NCBI GenBank assembly: GCA_938017675.1
Contig: CALIJB010000005.1
Span: 1 to 64,000 of the forward strand
Source of the DNA: an uncultured Candidatus Saccharibacteria bacterium
GTDB lineage: Bacteria; Patescibacteriota; Saccharimonadia; Saccharimonadales; Saccharimonadaceae
Length of the DNA: 64,000 nucleotides
Direction of reading: 5' to 3'
The notes below the pieces were generated by a model. The model was not told the DNA's origin. It ran no database searches and saw nothing but the letters and a program-made list of their open reading frames with translations. A program made the translations under genes and the position numbers. Shown piece after piece: positions 42,320-51,415 of the stretch (position 1 is the stretch's first letter; each line of letters begins with the position of its first letter).

Positions 42320-42964
42320 ATGAAGCTGTCTGATCGTCATCCCAATGACCGTCCCCGCGAGAAATTAGCGCGGTATGGTACGGCGCGACTGAGCGACTTG
42401 GAGCTGTTGATGGCGATTATCGGCAGTGGCAATGCTCGGGCGGATGTCGGTAAAATTGCGCGCGAGGTGCTGAAAATTTTGCGTCAAAAAGGTGGCGATA
42501 TTTCGTATGATGATCTACGCGGCGTGGTTGGCTTGGGCGAAGCGAAGATCCCAGTGATTTTGGCGAGCTTGGAACTGGCGCGGCGGTACTTACTGGATAG
42601 CGACCAACCAATCATCGACAGCCCGGAAAAGGCCGTCGAGCTGCTAACCGACATTCGTGATAAAAAGCAGGAATATTTCGTCTGTTTGACGCTGGATGGT
42701 GCGAATCGTTTGATCGCCAAACGGGTGGTGACTATCGGCACGCTGACCGCTAGTCTAGTCCACCCGCGCGAGGTTTTCGCTGACGCCATCGCTGATCGTG
42801 CTGCCAGCATTATCGTGGCGCACAATCATCCGAGCGGGAGTATGAGACCAAGCCAGGCCGACATAGAAACGACCAATCGGCTCAAACGCGCCGGCGAGTT
42901 GCTTGGCATACCTCTTATGTCTCATTTGTTAATTACCAAGCAATCCTTCCGAGCCATCGATTAG
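42320..42964 (+). CDS. radC: RadC/JAB-domain protein
   Basis: 214 residues, standard length. The JAB metal site is complete: HNHPSGSMRPSQADIETT (H-x-H...D), with the upstream catalytic Glu region about residues 105-115. A helix-hairpin-helix region precedes it (about 20-90). The role is uncertain despite the name; RadC proteins often flank mobile or defence regions, as here. A TATAAT box ends 7 nt before the start. Confidence 0.92.
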   Translation: MKLSDRHPNDRPREKLARYGTARLSDLELLMAIIGSGNARADVGKIAREVLKILRQKGGDISYDDLRGVVGLGEAKIPVILASLELARRYLLDSDQPIIDSPEKAVELLTDIRDKKQEYFVCLTLDGANRLIAKRVVTIGTLTASLVHPREVFADAIADRAASIIVAHNHPSGSMRPSQADIETTNRLKRAGELLGIPLMSHLLITKQSFRAID

Positions 42965-42971
42965 AAAATGT

Positions 42972-42977
42972 TATAAT
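42972..42977 (+). promoter_or_regulatory. -10 box for the SNF2 helicase gene, leaderless spacing
   Basis: An extended box, TGTTATAAT, ending 7 nt before the ATG at 42,985. Confidence 0.5.
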
Positions 42978-42984
42978 AACTCTA

Positions 42985-45834
42985 ATGATTACCTCTGATT
43001 ATCAGGCAAAGTATATTGCCCATGAGCTTGAGCGTGTCTATGCTAACGATGACGTTGCTAAGTTGTCGGGTCTAATGTTTGATGCTCAGATTATTCCGAC
43101 ACCGCACCAAATCGACGCGGCATTGTTTGCATTAAACTCGCCAACGGCTCGCGGTATTATCTTGGCGGATGAAGTCGGCCTCGGTAAAACTATTGAGGCA
43201 GGTATCGTTATCATGCAATACTACTCCGAGCGCAAACGAAAGATTCTGATCATTACGCCATCAAGTTTGCGTCAGCAGTGGGCGCAGGAACTGCAGGAAA
43301 AGTTTAATTTACCGGCAACCGTTGTTGACGCTAAATGGATTAAGTCAAAAAGAACCATCGAGAAAAACGGTATTTATATTTGTTCTTATGAATTTGCAAA
43401 TCGCCATTCACTAAAACTTTCAAATGGCTGGAATTTGCTAGTTCTTGATGAAGCGCACAAGCTAAGGAATTTTTATAACAACCAAAAGGGTATCGCCAGC
43501 TCGGTCTCTGATATTGCCAGGGGCTCTGAAAAATCGCTGCTCCTCACAGCCACACCTCTGCAGAATAGACTCGAAGAATTATACGGTTTAGTTTCAGTCG
43601 TCGACCCTAAATATTTTTATAAGCTTGATGTTTTTCGTCAGCGCTATATAAAGTCAAATCATCCGTTTGCGCTTGACGAGCTTCGTTCACGCATGAGTAA
43701 AATCGCCAAGCGTACCTTACGCTCAGAGGTCAAGAAATATATTAAATACACCGATCGCATTGCTAAGACTGTTTGTTTTGAACCGTCAGGCGATGAACGG
43801 AAGTTATATGAGCTAGTGGATGATTACCTACATCGTGACAAGCTGTATGCTTTCGCGTCGTCTCAGCGTCATTTGTCGGCTTTGATTCTTCGCAAACGCC
43901 TCGGTTCATCTACGTTCGCAGTTGCTAGTACGCTCCGGAATATTGTACGGCGTATGGAGGAGGAGTACGCTGCGGGTAAGGTTCGCGATAACCGTGGCGG
44001 CTTGATTGATGAATTGGGTGACTTGAACGATGAAGAGATTGAGGCATTTGAGGAAACTGGTGCTTATGATGATTACATAATCAAATCGACCAAAGAGCGC
44101 GCTGAGTTTCAGGCTGAAATTGACGAACTAAAATCATACGCGGATTTTGCTGATTCTATCAAAGAAAACGTCAAGGCTGAAAAATTGGTCGAAGCGATCA
44201 ATGTTGGTTTTAATGCACTGGAATCAAAAGCTGCTCGCAAAGCAATTATTTTTACTGAATCAACCTTGACGCAAAACTACATCGCCAAAACACTAAAGAA
44301 GCAGGGCTATAATGGCAAGATTATCCTATTCAATGGACAAAATAACTCACCAGAAAGCACCGAGATTTATCGCCAATGGCTGGCGGACAATGAAAGTTCA
44401 GATGTCGTTACCGGCATAGAATCAGCGGATCGCCGCAAGGCGTTAATCGATAAATTCAAAGATGACGAAATGCAGATCATGATCGCCACCGAAGCGGCCA
44501 GCGAAGGTATCAACTTGCAATTTTGCTCCATGCTAATCAATTATGACTTACCCTGGAATCCGCAACGCGTTGAACAGCGCATCGGCCGTGTTCATCGTAT
44601 GGGACAAAAATACGACGTCGTCGTGGTGAATTTTAGCAATCAAGGTAATATTGCCGAGCAGCGAATTCTTGAATTATTGACCGATAAATTTAGTTTATTT
44701 AAAAGCACGTTTGGTGCTAGTAATGATGTGCTTGGTGCGATTGAAAGTGGACTCGACTTTGAGAAGAAAATTAGCGACATCTTGAATACGTGTCGCACCG
44801 ACGACGAAATTAGTCGGCGGTTTGAAAAGCTGCAAGAAGAATTTAAGTCAGAAATTGATACTGAGCAACAAGCGGCGCGTACGCGGATTTTTGAAGGGCT
44901 TGACCCTCATGTACAAGATCGTTTTCGTCGTTATGACGAACAGGCCGAAGAAGCTTTCACGCGATTTGAGCGATTATTTATGGGCTTAACGCGGTATATG
45001 TTACGTGATAAGGCGTTATTTGAAAACGAGCATGTTTTTGATCTAAAAACTGCACCAGAAAAAGATATCGAATGCGGAACGTATTTCTATAAAACCGAAC
45101 GTTTGCCGCATGCCCGGCAGTATAAATATGCTGATGATTTGGCTGAGTATGTCCGCCACGCGGCAAAGACTACACAAACACCCCCAGCAGAACTTATCTT
45201 TGACATTAGCCAGTCTGATCGAGTTGCTTCTGAGGTTAAAAAACTGATCGGGACGCACGGCACGATGATTGTCGAGCAGGTAACCTTTCCGATGAAAATA
45301 GATTCATCAGACATGAGCGAAAGTTATATTTTGGCATCAGCGCAGACAGACGGCGGTGTATTGCTTGACACGGAGACCTGCCGTAAGGTACTTGATTTAT
45401 GTGTTGTCAGTGTCGATCATAAGAAAGTCTCCCCGGGTGAAGTGTTGCAAAATCATCTTACTCAGCAGATTACTGAACGCCAAGAAGAAGTCAAGGGCCG
45501 CAACACCGAAGCTTATCTCGACAAAAAAGATCTACTAGAACGTCAATATAAAGACAAAATTGTCGAATACGAAATGAAAGTCGATAAAATTGAAGCGAAG
45601 ATCCGAGATCTGCAGAAACAAGAGCGTCAGGCAGGCGATGCCACCTCTCGTCTAAAAATTGCTAGCGAAGTCCAAATTTTGCGCAAAAAAGTTCGTGCCC
45701 TCAATCGCGAGAAATACGACCTCGAGGACAGTATGGACGAGCAAATATCCGATAAAATAGCCCTAGCACAGCAAGCATCTGAGGGCGGGGTAATTGCCGA
45801 GAGACTATTTACCATAGAATTTGCCATACAATAA
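42985..45834 (+). CDS. SNF2-family DEAD/DEAH helicase (HepA/DrmD-like), defence-associated
   Basis: 949 residues. Helicase motif I is ADEVGLGKT (about 61-69), motif II LDEAH (about 154), and motifs V/VI EAASEGINLQF and QRIGRVHRMGQ (about 505-535). The C-terminal 200 residues are strongly charged and coiled-coil. SNF2 ATPases translocate on double-stranded DNA; relatives include RapA and the DISARM protein DrmD, but other DISARM genes are absent, so the system is unassigned. The last 35 codons recur as a separate small ORF at 47,404. An inverted repeat follows the stop. Confidence 0.88.
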   Translation: MITSDYQAKYIAHELERVYANDDVAKLSGLMFDAQIIPTPHQIDAALFALNSPTARGIILADEVGLGKTIEAGIVIMQYYSERKRKILIITPSSLRQQWAQELQEKFNLPATVVDAKWIKSKRTIEKNGIYICSYEFANRHSLKLSNGWNLLVLDEAHKLRNFYNNQKGIASSVSDIARGSEKSLLLTATPLQNRLEELYGLVSVVDPKYFYKLDVFRQRYIKSNHPFALDELRSRMSKIAKRTLRSEVKKYIKYTDRIAKTVCFEPSGDERKLYELVDDYLHRDKLYAFASSQRHLSALILRKRLGSSTFAVASTLRNIVRRMEEEYAAGKVRDNRGGLIDELGDLNDEEIEAFEETGAYDDYIIKSTKERAEFQAEIDELKSYADFADSIKENVKAEKLVEAINVGFNALESKAARKAIIFTESTLTQNYIAKTLKKQGYNGKIILFNGQNNSPESTEIYRQWLADNESSDVVTGIESADRRKALIDKFKDDEMQIMIATEAASEGINLQFCSMLINYDLPWNPQRVEQRIGRVHRMGQKYDVVVVNFSNQGNIAEQRILELLTDKFSLFKSTFGASNDVLGAIESGLDFEKKISDILNTCRTDDEISRRFEKLQEEFKSEIDTEQQAARTRIFEGLDPHVQDRFRRYDEQAEEAFTRFERLFMGLTRYMLRDKALFENEHVFDLKTAPEKDIECGTYFYKTERLPHARQYKYADDLAEYVRHAAKTTQTPPAELIFDISQSDRVASEVKKLIGTHGTMIVEQVTFPMKIDSSDMSESYILASAQTDGGVLLDTETCRKVLDLCVVSVDHKKVSPGEVLQNHLTQQITERQEEVKGRNTEAYLDKKDLLERQYKDKIVEYEMKVDKIEAKIRDLQKQERQAGDATSRLKIASEVQILRKKVRALNREKYDLEDSMDEQISDKIALAQQASEGGVIAERLFTIEFAIQ

Positions 45835-45837
45835 GCA

Positions 45838-45883
45838 ACTTACCGTGAAAAATGGTATAAAGTTGGTAATTTTCACGATAAGT
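45838..45883. repeat. Inverted repeat after the helicase gene
   Basis: ACTTACCGTGAAAA (45,838-45,851) and TTTTCACGATAAGT (45,870-45,883) are inverted copies with one mismatch, separated by 18 nt. It could be a transcript-end hairpin or an operator for the DUF3800 unit, whose -10 box starts 33 nt downstream. Confidence 0.7.
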
Positions 45884-45915
45884 TAGTCGGTAGCTTAATT
45901 CACAAGTAAATATTG

Positions 45916-45921
45916 TATAAT
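45916..45921 (+). promoter_or_regulatory. -10 box for the DUF3800 gene, leaderless spacing
   Basis: TATAAT with the 7-nt spacer TATAGAT to the ATG at 45,929. Confidence 0.5.
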
Positions 45922-45928
45922 TATAGAT

Positions 45929-46648
45929 ATGGAAAACATAGAAACGCTTTTAAGCGCAACCAATGTATATATAGACGAATCTGGTCATACTGATGATCCA
46001 AGCAGCAATACTATGGTACTCGGTGCGCTTTGGCTCAGCGTACCTCAGCTTTCTTTGTTTACCGATGCGATTAGAACAATCAAAAAGAAGCATGATATAG
46101 CTTCACATAGAGAGATTAAATGGACGAAAGTAAGCCCAGCGAAACTTGATTATTATAAAGACCTGGTCGATGTGTTCTTCGCTGTTGAACAGGTAAATTA
46201 TCGAGCAGTAGTTATCGATAAATCAATTATTGATTATGAAACTTACAATAAGACGCGAGACGACTTTTATTATTCAATGACTTATATTCTTGTCAGGACT
46301 ATTGCAGAAAAAAGATATGGTGATATGCGCCTTTTTCTTGATTATAAAGATGCTTGGTCTGGTGTAAGGACTACGAAACTTGCAGGCTACCTAAGGAATA
46401 CGGGCAGATTACACAACACTTCACTACTCGCACAACCTTTACGTTCGCATGAGGTCATCGGTCTTCAAATGGCCGACTTGTTTACTGGTGCTGTTATGTA
46501 TGCAAATAAGCCCCAGGAAGAACAAAAATCAGATGCAAAAAAAGAACTTATAGCGCACATAGAACAGTGTTCTGGGCAAAAGTTAACCTGTGGTACTCCC
46601 TATAGCTCGGAAAAAATAAACATACTTATGTGGGAGCCAGAAAGATAG
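45929..46648 (+). CDS. DUF3800 protein (predicted RNase H-like fold)
   Basis: 239 residues. The N-terminal YIDESGHTD, the middle LFLDYKDAWSG and the late LQMADLFTGAV are the three acidic signatures of DUF3800 (PF12686), a family thought to adopt an RNase H-like nuclease fold and common in defence and mobile regions. The catalytic-type acids (D16, E17, D about 131, D about 189) are all present. The next gene starts immediately after the stop (TAGATG), so a two-gene unit is likely. Base composition is AT-rich. Confidence 0.82.
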   Translation: MENIETLLSATNVYIDESGHTDDPSSNTMVLGALWLSVPQLSLFTDAIRTIKKKHDIASHREIKWTKVSPAKLDYYKDLVDVFFAVEQVNYRAVVIDKSIIDYETYNKTRDDFYYSMTYILVRTIAEKRYGDMRLFLDYKDAWSGVRTTKLAGYLRNTGRLHNTSLLAQPLRSHEVIGLQMADLFTGAVMYANKPQEEQKSDAKKELIAHIEQCSGQKLTCGTPYSSEKINILMWEPER

Positions 46649-47143
46649 ATGTATCCAGACTGGCTACCATCGCCTCTTAATCTAAGAGACTCTTACGATG
46701 AAGACATAAAGGAACTATTAGAAGTATTTAATAGAGATTTTGTAAATTCAGATAATCCAGTTGTCGATGGTCGCCGAGTTATAGTAAATAATAAACCAGA
46801 TCCTAATTGGCAAGACTTGCAGCTGACATATGGCTTTACCCATATGATAACTAGAGGGAATGGGCTAAGGGTTATGGATTACGATCGTGCTAGTAAATTA
46901 CCATGGGTGCGCGCTATTCTCGATAACTACAAACAGCCTGAGGTGATAGCATTTTGGGCTGAGAATATCAAAGGTGACAGATTATACTTGTGGCTAGAAG
47001 AACACGATTTTGTGGTTATTCTGTCACCGTTAGTGGGTAAGAGTGCTTCTTTAAGCTCGGAAAGTATTATCGTGACCGCTTATTCAATCGACTCGTATCG
47101 GAATTTTAGTAAAATACGCGACAGGGCGATAAGGTTTCTATAG
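46649..47143 (+). CDS. Unknown protein paired with DUF3800
   Basis: 164 residues, soluble, mixed alpha/beta by appearance, with no signal peptide or membrane segment. Notable stretches are YPDWLPSPLNLRDSYDED, FTHMITRGNGLRVMDYDRASKLPWVRAIL and WAENIKGDRLYLWLEEHDFVVIL. It begins directly after the DUF3800 stop, so the two are surely co-transcribed. It could be a substrate adaptor or immunity partner; nothing in the sequence decides this. Confidence 0.65.
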   Translation: MYPDWLPSPLNLRDSYDEDIKELLEVFNRDFVNSDNPVVDGRRVIVNNKPDPNWQDLQLTYGFTHMITRGNGLRVMDYDRASKLPWVRAILDNYKQPEVIAFWAENIKGDRLYLWLEEHDFVVILSPLVGKSASLSSESIIVTAYSIDSYRNFSKIRDRAIRFL

Positions 47144-47403
47144 AAAACAAGAAGTGCCCATGAGGACACTTCGAGGGTTAATGCATACAACCTGGTACGT
47201 TAACATAGCTAGTATAGCATAGGATTATAATTAAGTCAATAGTTTTAGTATTTTGTCAATAGCATAAGCGTATTTTATCCACAGCTTACATCTGTAAAAA
47301 TTGAATACATTTTTTATCAAAAAACTATTGACAGGTTTTATGTGGTGCTATTGTGTAGTTTTGGCGTGATATAATTCTAAACAAGTAGTTGACGGAGTAA
47401 AAA
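47144..47403. promoter_or_regulatory. AT-rich intergenic region with operator-like repeats and a promoter
   Basis: It holds a GAAGTG/CACTTC hairpin (47,151-47,172), GTCAATAG twice in direct orientation 20 bp apart (47,235-47,242 and 47,255-47,262) and once inverted (47,325-47,332, overlapping a TTGACA). A single DnaA-box-like TTATCCACA lies at 47,275-47,283 and a TATAAT at 47,370-47,375. The repeats look like binding sites for a regulator of the genes that follow. Confidence 0.5.
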
Positions 47404-47514
47404 GTGGACGAGCAAATATCTGATCAAATAGCCCTAGCACAGCAAGCGTCTGAAGGTGAAATTGAGCGTATGGAGCTATTTGCTATCCAATTTAACATAT
47501 TGCAAAGGAAATAA
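47404..47514 (+). CDS. 36-codon ORF duplicating the helicase C-terminus
   Basis: GTG at 47,404 with GGAG 6 nt upstream; the stop TAA directly precedes the next ATG. It reads VDEQISDQIALAQQASEGE and continues to FNILQRK, matching the last 35 residues of the SNF2 helicase (DEQISDKIALAQQASEGG...). The DNA match is strong over the first 60 bp. It is either a remnant of a second helicase gene or a short coupled leader peptide for the Gabija-like pair. Confidence 0.6.
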   Translation: MDEQISDQIALAQQASEGEIERMELFAIQFNILQRK

Positions 47515-49563
47515 ATGCACATATCAAATATATCAATCAAAAATTATCGTCTCATGAAAGATTTTCAATTAGATTTTTCGACAGATGAAGATAATTTTTT
47601 AGTACTAGTTGGTCGTAATAATACAGCTAAAACATCACTTCTTGATTTATTAGATGATGTCTTAAATAACGATATGAAGCAGGCTGGATTTGATGATATT
47701 TCTTTGGATGTTCGACAGAAAATTGTCGATGCTTTAGCGCCAAATTCTGAAATGAGCGAGGGTGATAGAATAAAGCTGCTTAACGATGCTGCGATATCGC
47801 TTGAAGTGAAGATTGATTACTCTGACGATAGTGGCGACATATCCAGATTGCCAATTCTTTCTCTCGACGGTGGAGATTGCGTAACTATCAAAATTATAAA
47901 AAAGTTTAACGTTGATAAAATACCAGCACTTTGTCAAGAGTTGAAGAGTACCAAGGTAGAGGCAGTAGATTTTTTGTCAAAATTTTCAAGAGATTATATG
48001 ACTGTAGAGTGTGTAGCAGTTCAAGATAATAATACAAGAGAATATCAATCAGGAGATTTTGATCAAAAGTTTTTCGGGCTGCAGAACCTTATTAAACTTT
48101 ATACCATATCAGCTAAACGCGGAGTGGCTAATGATATACGAAGAGAAAGCGGTCAAGACACTTTATCTAAGTATGCTCAATCTTATGTGAAGGAGAAGGT
48201 TGATGGGTATGTTTTTAGGCAGTTACAACAAAGCATTATCGAAACGGATGATCTTCTGACTCAGCAATATAACGGTAAAAATGGTGGCAATGGAGTGTTT
48301 TCTACTGTCATTAAAGACATTAAAGAGTTTATTCAAGGTAAGGATGCTGGTAATATTTCAGTGCGATCAAATATTGCAATGAATTCTATTTTAGGTTATG
48401 GCAACTCCAAAGTTTATTACGGGGAGGGTAATAATCGTCTTCCCGAGACCCGAAGCGGTCTTGGATATATGAATATGTATGCAATTATTATTAAACTCAG
48501 AATGATAATTGATGAAATACAGCAGAATAACACATCGGGTATGTCTGCGCTCGAACATATTATCTATATTGAAGAGCCAGAAGCTCATACCCATCCGCAA
48601 ATGCAATATGTTTTCGCTAATCATATCAAGCAATTTATAACAGATAATACAAAAGATATTCGTACAACTACATTTATTACAACACACTCACCTCATTTCG
48701 TATCTCAGTTTAAAGAGATTGATGATATGGTGCTTATGAAAAGAGACAATGACAGCGTGAAGGCTGTCAAGGTTAGTCAAGCGTACAATGGTCAATTCTC
48801 TGAATATGAAAGTTTTATCAAGCAGTATTTGACCGTACATAGATCGGAATTATTTTTTGCTGACAAGCTAATTTTAGTTGAGGGTGATACTGAGCGTATT
48901 TTAATACCATATTTTATGGATTTATACGATAGAGATGAGAAAAGTCAGCAGAAATTACTCAGTCAATACGTGTCAGTGGTTGATGTGGGCAACTATATGT
49001 ATATTTTTGGCGATTTAATTAAATTACTTGGCATTAAAACATTAATGATTACAGACATGGATTATGCTAATAAGGGTAAATCAAGGCGGCTCCAGGCGTG
49101 CAGTAGCGATAAGGCAGACGATACTACCAATCCAACCCTAAAAAAGCTCTTGCCTAAAACCCAAGAACCCAACAAGAGTACTATAGATAGAATTAGAGAT
49201 ATGCAATATGATAGGCTGATTTTTTCGGTTAGTGATAAAGGATATATTCTCAGCTCAAGTGGCAATATAAGACTTACAACCCAAAAAGAAGAAAATGGTT
49301 ATTGTGCTAGAACTTTTGAAGACTCTTTTGCACACTTAAATAAAGATTGGATTATGAGTCAATATAATAGTAAAAAATTTGTAAATAGCGTAAAAAAGAA
49401 GATTAGCAATTCAATTAATGTCAACTTTGAGTTCGGGGATGACTATATCAAATCAAAAGCAATGTTTGCTATTGATATTATTAATGCAAATGAAAAATCA
49501 GAACAAAAAATAAAAGTACCAGAATATATCATGGAAGGCCTAAAGTGGATCGCAAAGGCATAG
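47515..49563 (+). CDS. OLD-family ATPase/TOPRIM nuclease (Gabija GajA-like)
   Basis: 682 residues. The Walker A is GRNNTAKT (33-40) and the Walker B with signature IIYIEEPEAHTHPQ (about 347-360). A TOPRIM domain follows: LILVEGDTERILIPYF (about 451-467) and TDMDYANKGK (about 513-522) supply its Glu and Asp-x-Asp. OLD-type proteins with a UvrD-like helicase next door form Gabija, where GajA nicks phage DNA when nucleotides are depleted. It is larger than typical GajA, so it may be a divergent class 2 OLD. It overlaps the helicase gene by 19 nt. Confidence 0.85.
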   Translation: MHISNISIKNYRLMKDFQLDFSTDEDNFLVLVGRNNTAKTSLLDLLDDVLNNDMKQAGFDDISLDVRQKIVDALAPNSEMSEGDRIKLLNDAAISLEVKIDYSDDSGDISRLPILSLDGGDCVTIKIIKKFNVDKIPALCQELKSTKVEAVDFLSKFSRDYMTVECVAVQDNNTREYQSGDFDQKFFGLQNLIKLYTISAKRGVANDIRRESGQDTLSKYAQSYVKEKVDGYVFRQLQQSIIETDDLLTQQYNGKNGGNGVFSTVIKDIKEFIQGKDAGNISVRSNIAMNSILGYGNSKVYYGEGNNRLPETRSGLGYMNMYAIIIKLRMIIDEIQQNNTSGMSALEHIIYIEEPEAHTHPQMQYVFANHIKQFITDNTKDIRTTTFITTHSPHFVSQFKEIDDMVLMKRDNDSVKAVKVSQAYNGQFSEYESFIKQYLTVHRSELFFADKLILVEGDTERILIPYFMDLYDRDEKSQQKLLSQYVSVVDVGNYMYIFGDLIKLLGIKTLMITDMDYANKGKSRRLQACSSDKADDTTNPTLKKLLPKTQEPNKSTIDRIRDMQYDRLIFSVSDKGYILSSSGNIRLTTQKEENGYCARTFEDSFAHLNKDWIMSQYNSKKFVNSVKKKISNSINVNFEFGDDYIKSKAMFAIDIINANEKSEQKIKVPEYIMEGLKWIAKA

Positions 49564-51374
49564 ATTTACCTTCTGTAGTCACGGATGTTATCGAAAGGCA
49601 CGAGAATTTCTTATTGAAGGGCGGAGCAGGCAGTGGCAAGACATATTCACTAGGCGAGGCGATTACATTCATTCTTAAAAACAATAAATCTGCTAAAATT
49701 GCCTGTATTACTTATACCAATGCGGCAGCTGATGAGTTGAATAAACGATTTTCGCAGGGTGATCAAAATATTGCATCGACCATCCATAAGTTTATATGGG
49801 GCCAAATTGCAAGATATCAATCGGACATAAAGCGTGCACTGATAGAGTCTATTAATGATGGTAAAATTACCAATTATGATAATATTCCCCTCAATGAAAA
49901 TAGCTTTCAAGAAGGTATTAGTTATGGTGAATTTCTAAATCTACAAAAGGGTGTAATTTCTCATGATGAGGTATTAATCATTGCTAGTAGGATGTTTCGG
50001 TCTCATAAATTGCTTTGTAGAATAACCAAATTAAAATATGACTATATATTTATTGATGAATATCAGGATACGCATCAGTCTGTCTTGGATATACTATTTG
50101 ATTATGTTCAGATTGCTGATACAAACCATCATCAACTAGCTATAGGCTTATTTGGCGATGAAATGCAAAAGATTTATAACAATATGGATGGATTAAAGCC
50201 AAATTGGAAAATCACCGAAATTATTAAAAAAGATAATTATCGAAGCTGTCCGAGGATTTTAAATGATTTTTGCAATAAAATACGTACAGACGGCGTCAAG
50301 CAACGGTCTGCTGGTGTGATGAAGGACTATAAAGGTGACAATGTAAAGTTCTTTTATTCTACCGAACGCTCTAGTGTGCAAAAGGTTATTAATGAAATTA
50401 ACAAGATTGAAGTTCCTGAACCAGATTTTGGCTGTCCTCGTTATCGTTGCCTGTTTCTTACACATAAACTATTAGCTAAGCACGCTGGATATGAAAACTT
50501 ATACAACCTTTACGATCAACCAAGTTGGATTATTAAACAGATAAAAGTTAAGGCAAAGGACATAATCACTAACGATAAAACATTGATTGAGGTGATTAAG
50601 GAGCTTAAAGCTAGGGGTACTGACTACACTAAACGGGATCTTGAAAAGGTTGAAATATATTTCCATGTTCAATTTGATAGATTGGGTTATTTTAATAAGC
50701 AAGCGATTGTCAATGAGGAGTATCGATGTCCATTACTAGACTATGTCGTTCGATTGGTTGAATTTGCAGACATCTATAAAGAAGATAATTTTTTTGAAAT
50801 TGCTAAAAAATATAAATGGAAAATACAAGCAAAACAACAGCTGGAGAAACTTAGAAATATTCGTCAGCAGTTGCGCGATAGTATAGAAACTAACAAAACT
50901 ATAGGTGAAATTATTGATATTGGTGAGAAAAATCAACAATGGTTTGAAAAGGGCGATAAATATAAAGAACGATCCACCGGAAATCCAGTTTTGTTTGACT
51001 TACTTAAAGACATAAAAATATCTGAAGTTGTTAATGTGATAAAAACTATGATCAGCTCATATAGTGAATTTGGCACTCAGCACAGCTCTAAAGGGCTTGC
51101 TTATAGAAACATTGTGGGGGTTGTTGATAATGGTAATTGGTATAAAGGAGCTAATTATGAAAATGTATTTAAACAAAATCCCAAAGGCGGATCATCTGAC
51201 GTAAAGAGTTTGCAAGAATACACTAGAAGAATGATGTATGTCGTCGGGTCACGTGCGGAATGCAACCTATATTTCTTTTTTTATAACGAAAGTGATAAAA
51301 GTCAGAGTATTATTCAAGATGCAAACTCCTTTTTCGGTGAACAAAATGTCATCAATCTGGATATCGAGCAGTGA
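49545..51374 (+). CDS. UvrD/PcrA-like superfamily 1 helicase (Gabija GajB-like)
   Basis: 609 residues from GTG 49,545, which follows GGAAGG. The Walker A is KGGAGSGKT (about 24-32), then CITYTNAAADEL (motif Ia), YIFIDEYQDTH (motif II), TQHSSKGLAYRNIVGV (motif V) and a MMYVVGSRAE segment near motif VI. In Gabija the second gene is such a helicase and works with GajA to sense and degrade invading DNA. The overlap indicates coupled translation. The sequence is AT-rich like its partner. Confidence 0.87.
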   Translation: MDRKGIDLPSVVTDVIERHENFLLKGGAGSGKTYSLGEAITFILKNNKSAKIACITYTNAAADELNKRFSQGDQNIASTIHKFIWGQIARYQSDIKRALIESINDGKITNYDNIPLNENSFQEGISYGEFLNLQKGVISHDEVLIIASRMFRSHKLLCRITKLKYDYIFIDEYQDTHQSVLDILFDYVQIADTNHHQLAIGLFGDEMQKIYNNMDGLKPNWKITEIIKKDNYRSCPRILNDFCNKIRTDGVKQRSAGVMKDYKGDNVKFFYSTERSSVQKVINEINKIEVPEPDFGCPRYRCLFLTHKLLAKHAGYENLYNLYDQPSWIIKQIKVKAKDIITNDKTLIEVIKELKARGTDYTKRDLEKVEIYFHVQFDRLGYFNKQAIVNEEYRCPLLDYVVRLVEFADIYKEDNFFEIAKKYKWKIQAKQQLEKLRNIRQQLRDSIETNKTIGEIIDIGEKNQQWFEKGDKYKERSTGNPVLFDLLKDIKISEVVNVIKTMISSYSEFGTQHSSKGLAYRNIVGVVDNGNWYKGANYENVFKQNPKGGSSDVKSLQEYTRRMMYVVGSRAECNLYFFFYNESDKSQSIIQDANSFFGEQNVINLDIEQ

Positions 51375-51415
51375 CCTCAAAAGTGATATAATTATAGTCA
51401 AAGATTGGAGTGCAT

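Noticed and set aside
47275..47283. DnaA-box-like TTATCCACA as a replication origin
   Set aside because: It is a single copy with no cluster, no dnaA or dnaN nearby, and is probably chance in AT-rich DNA.
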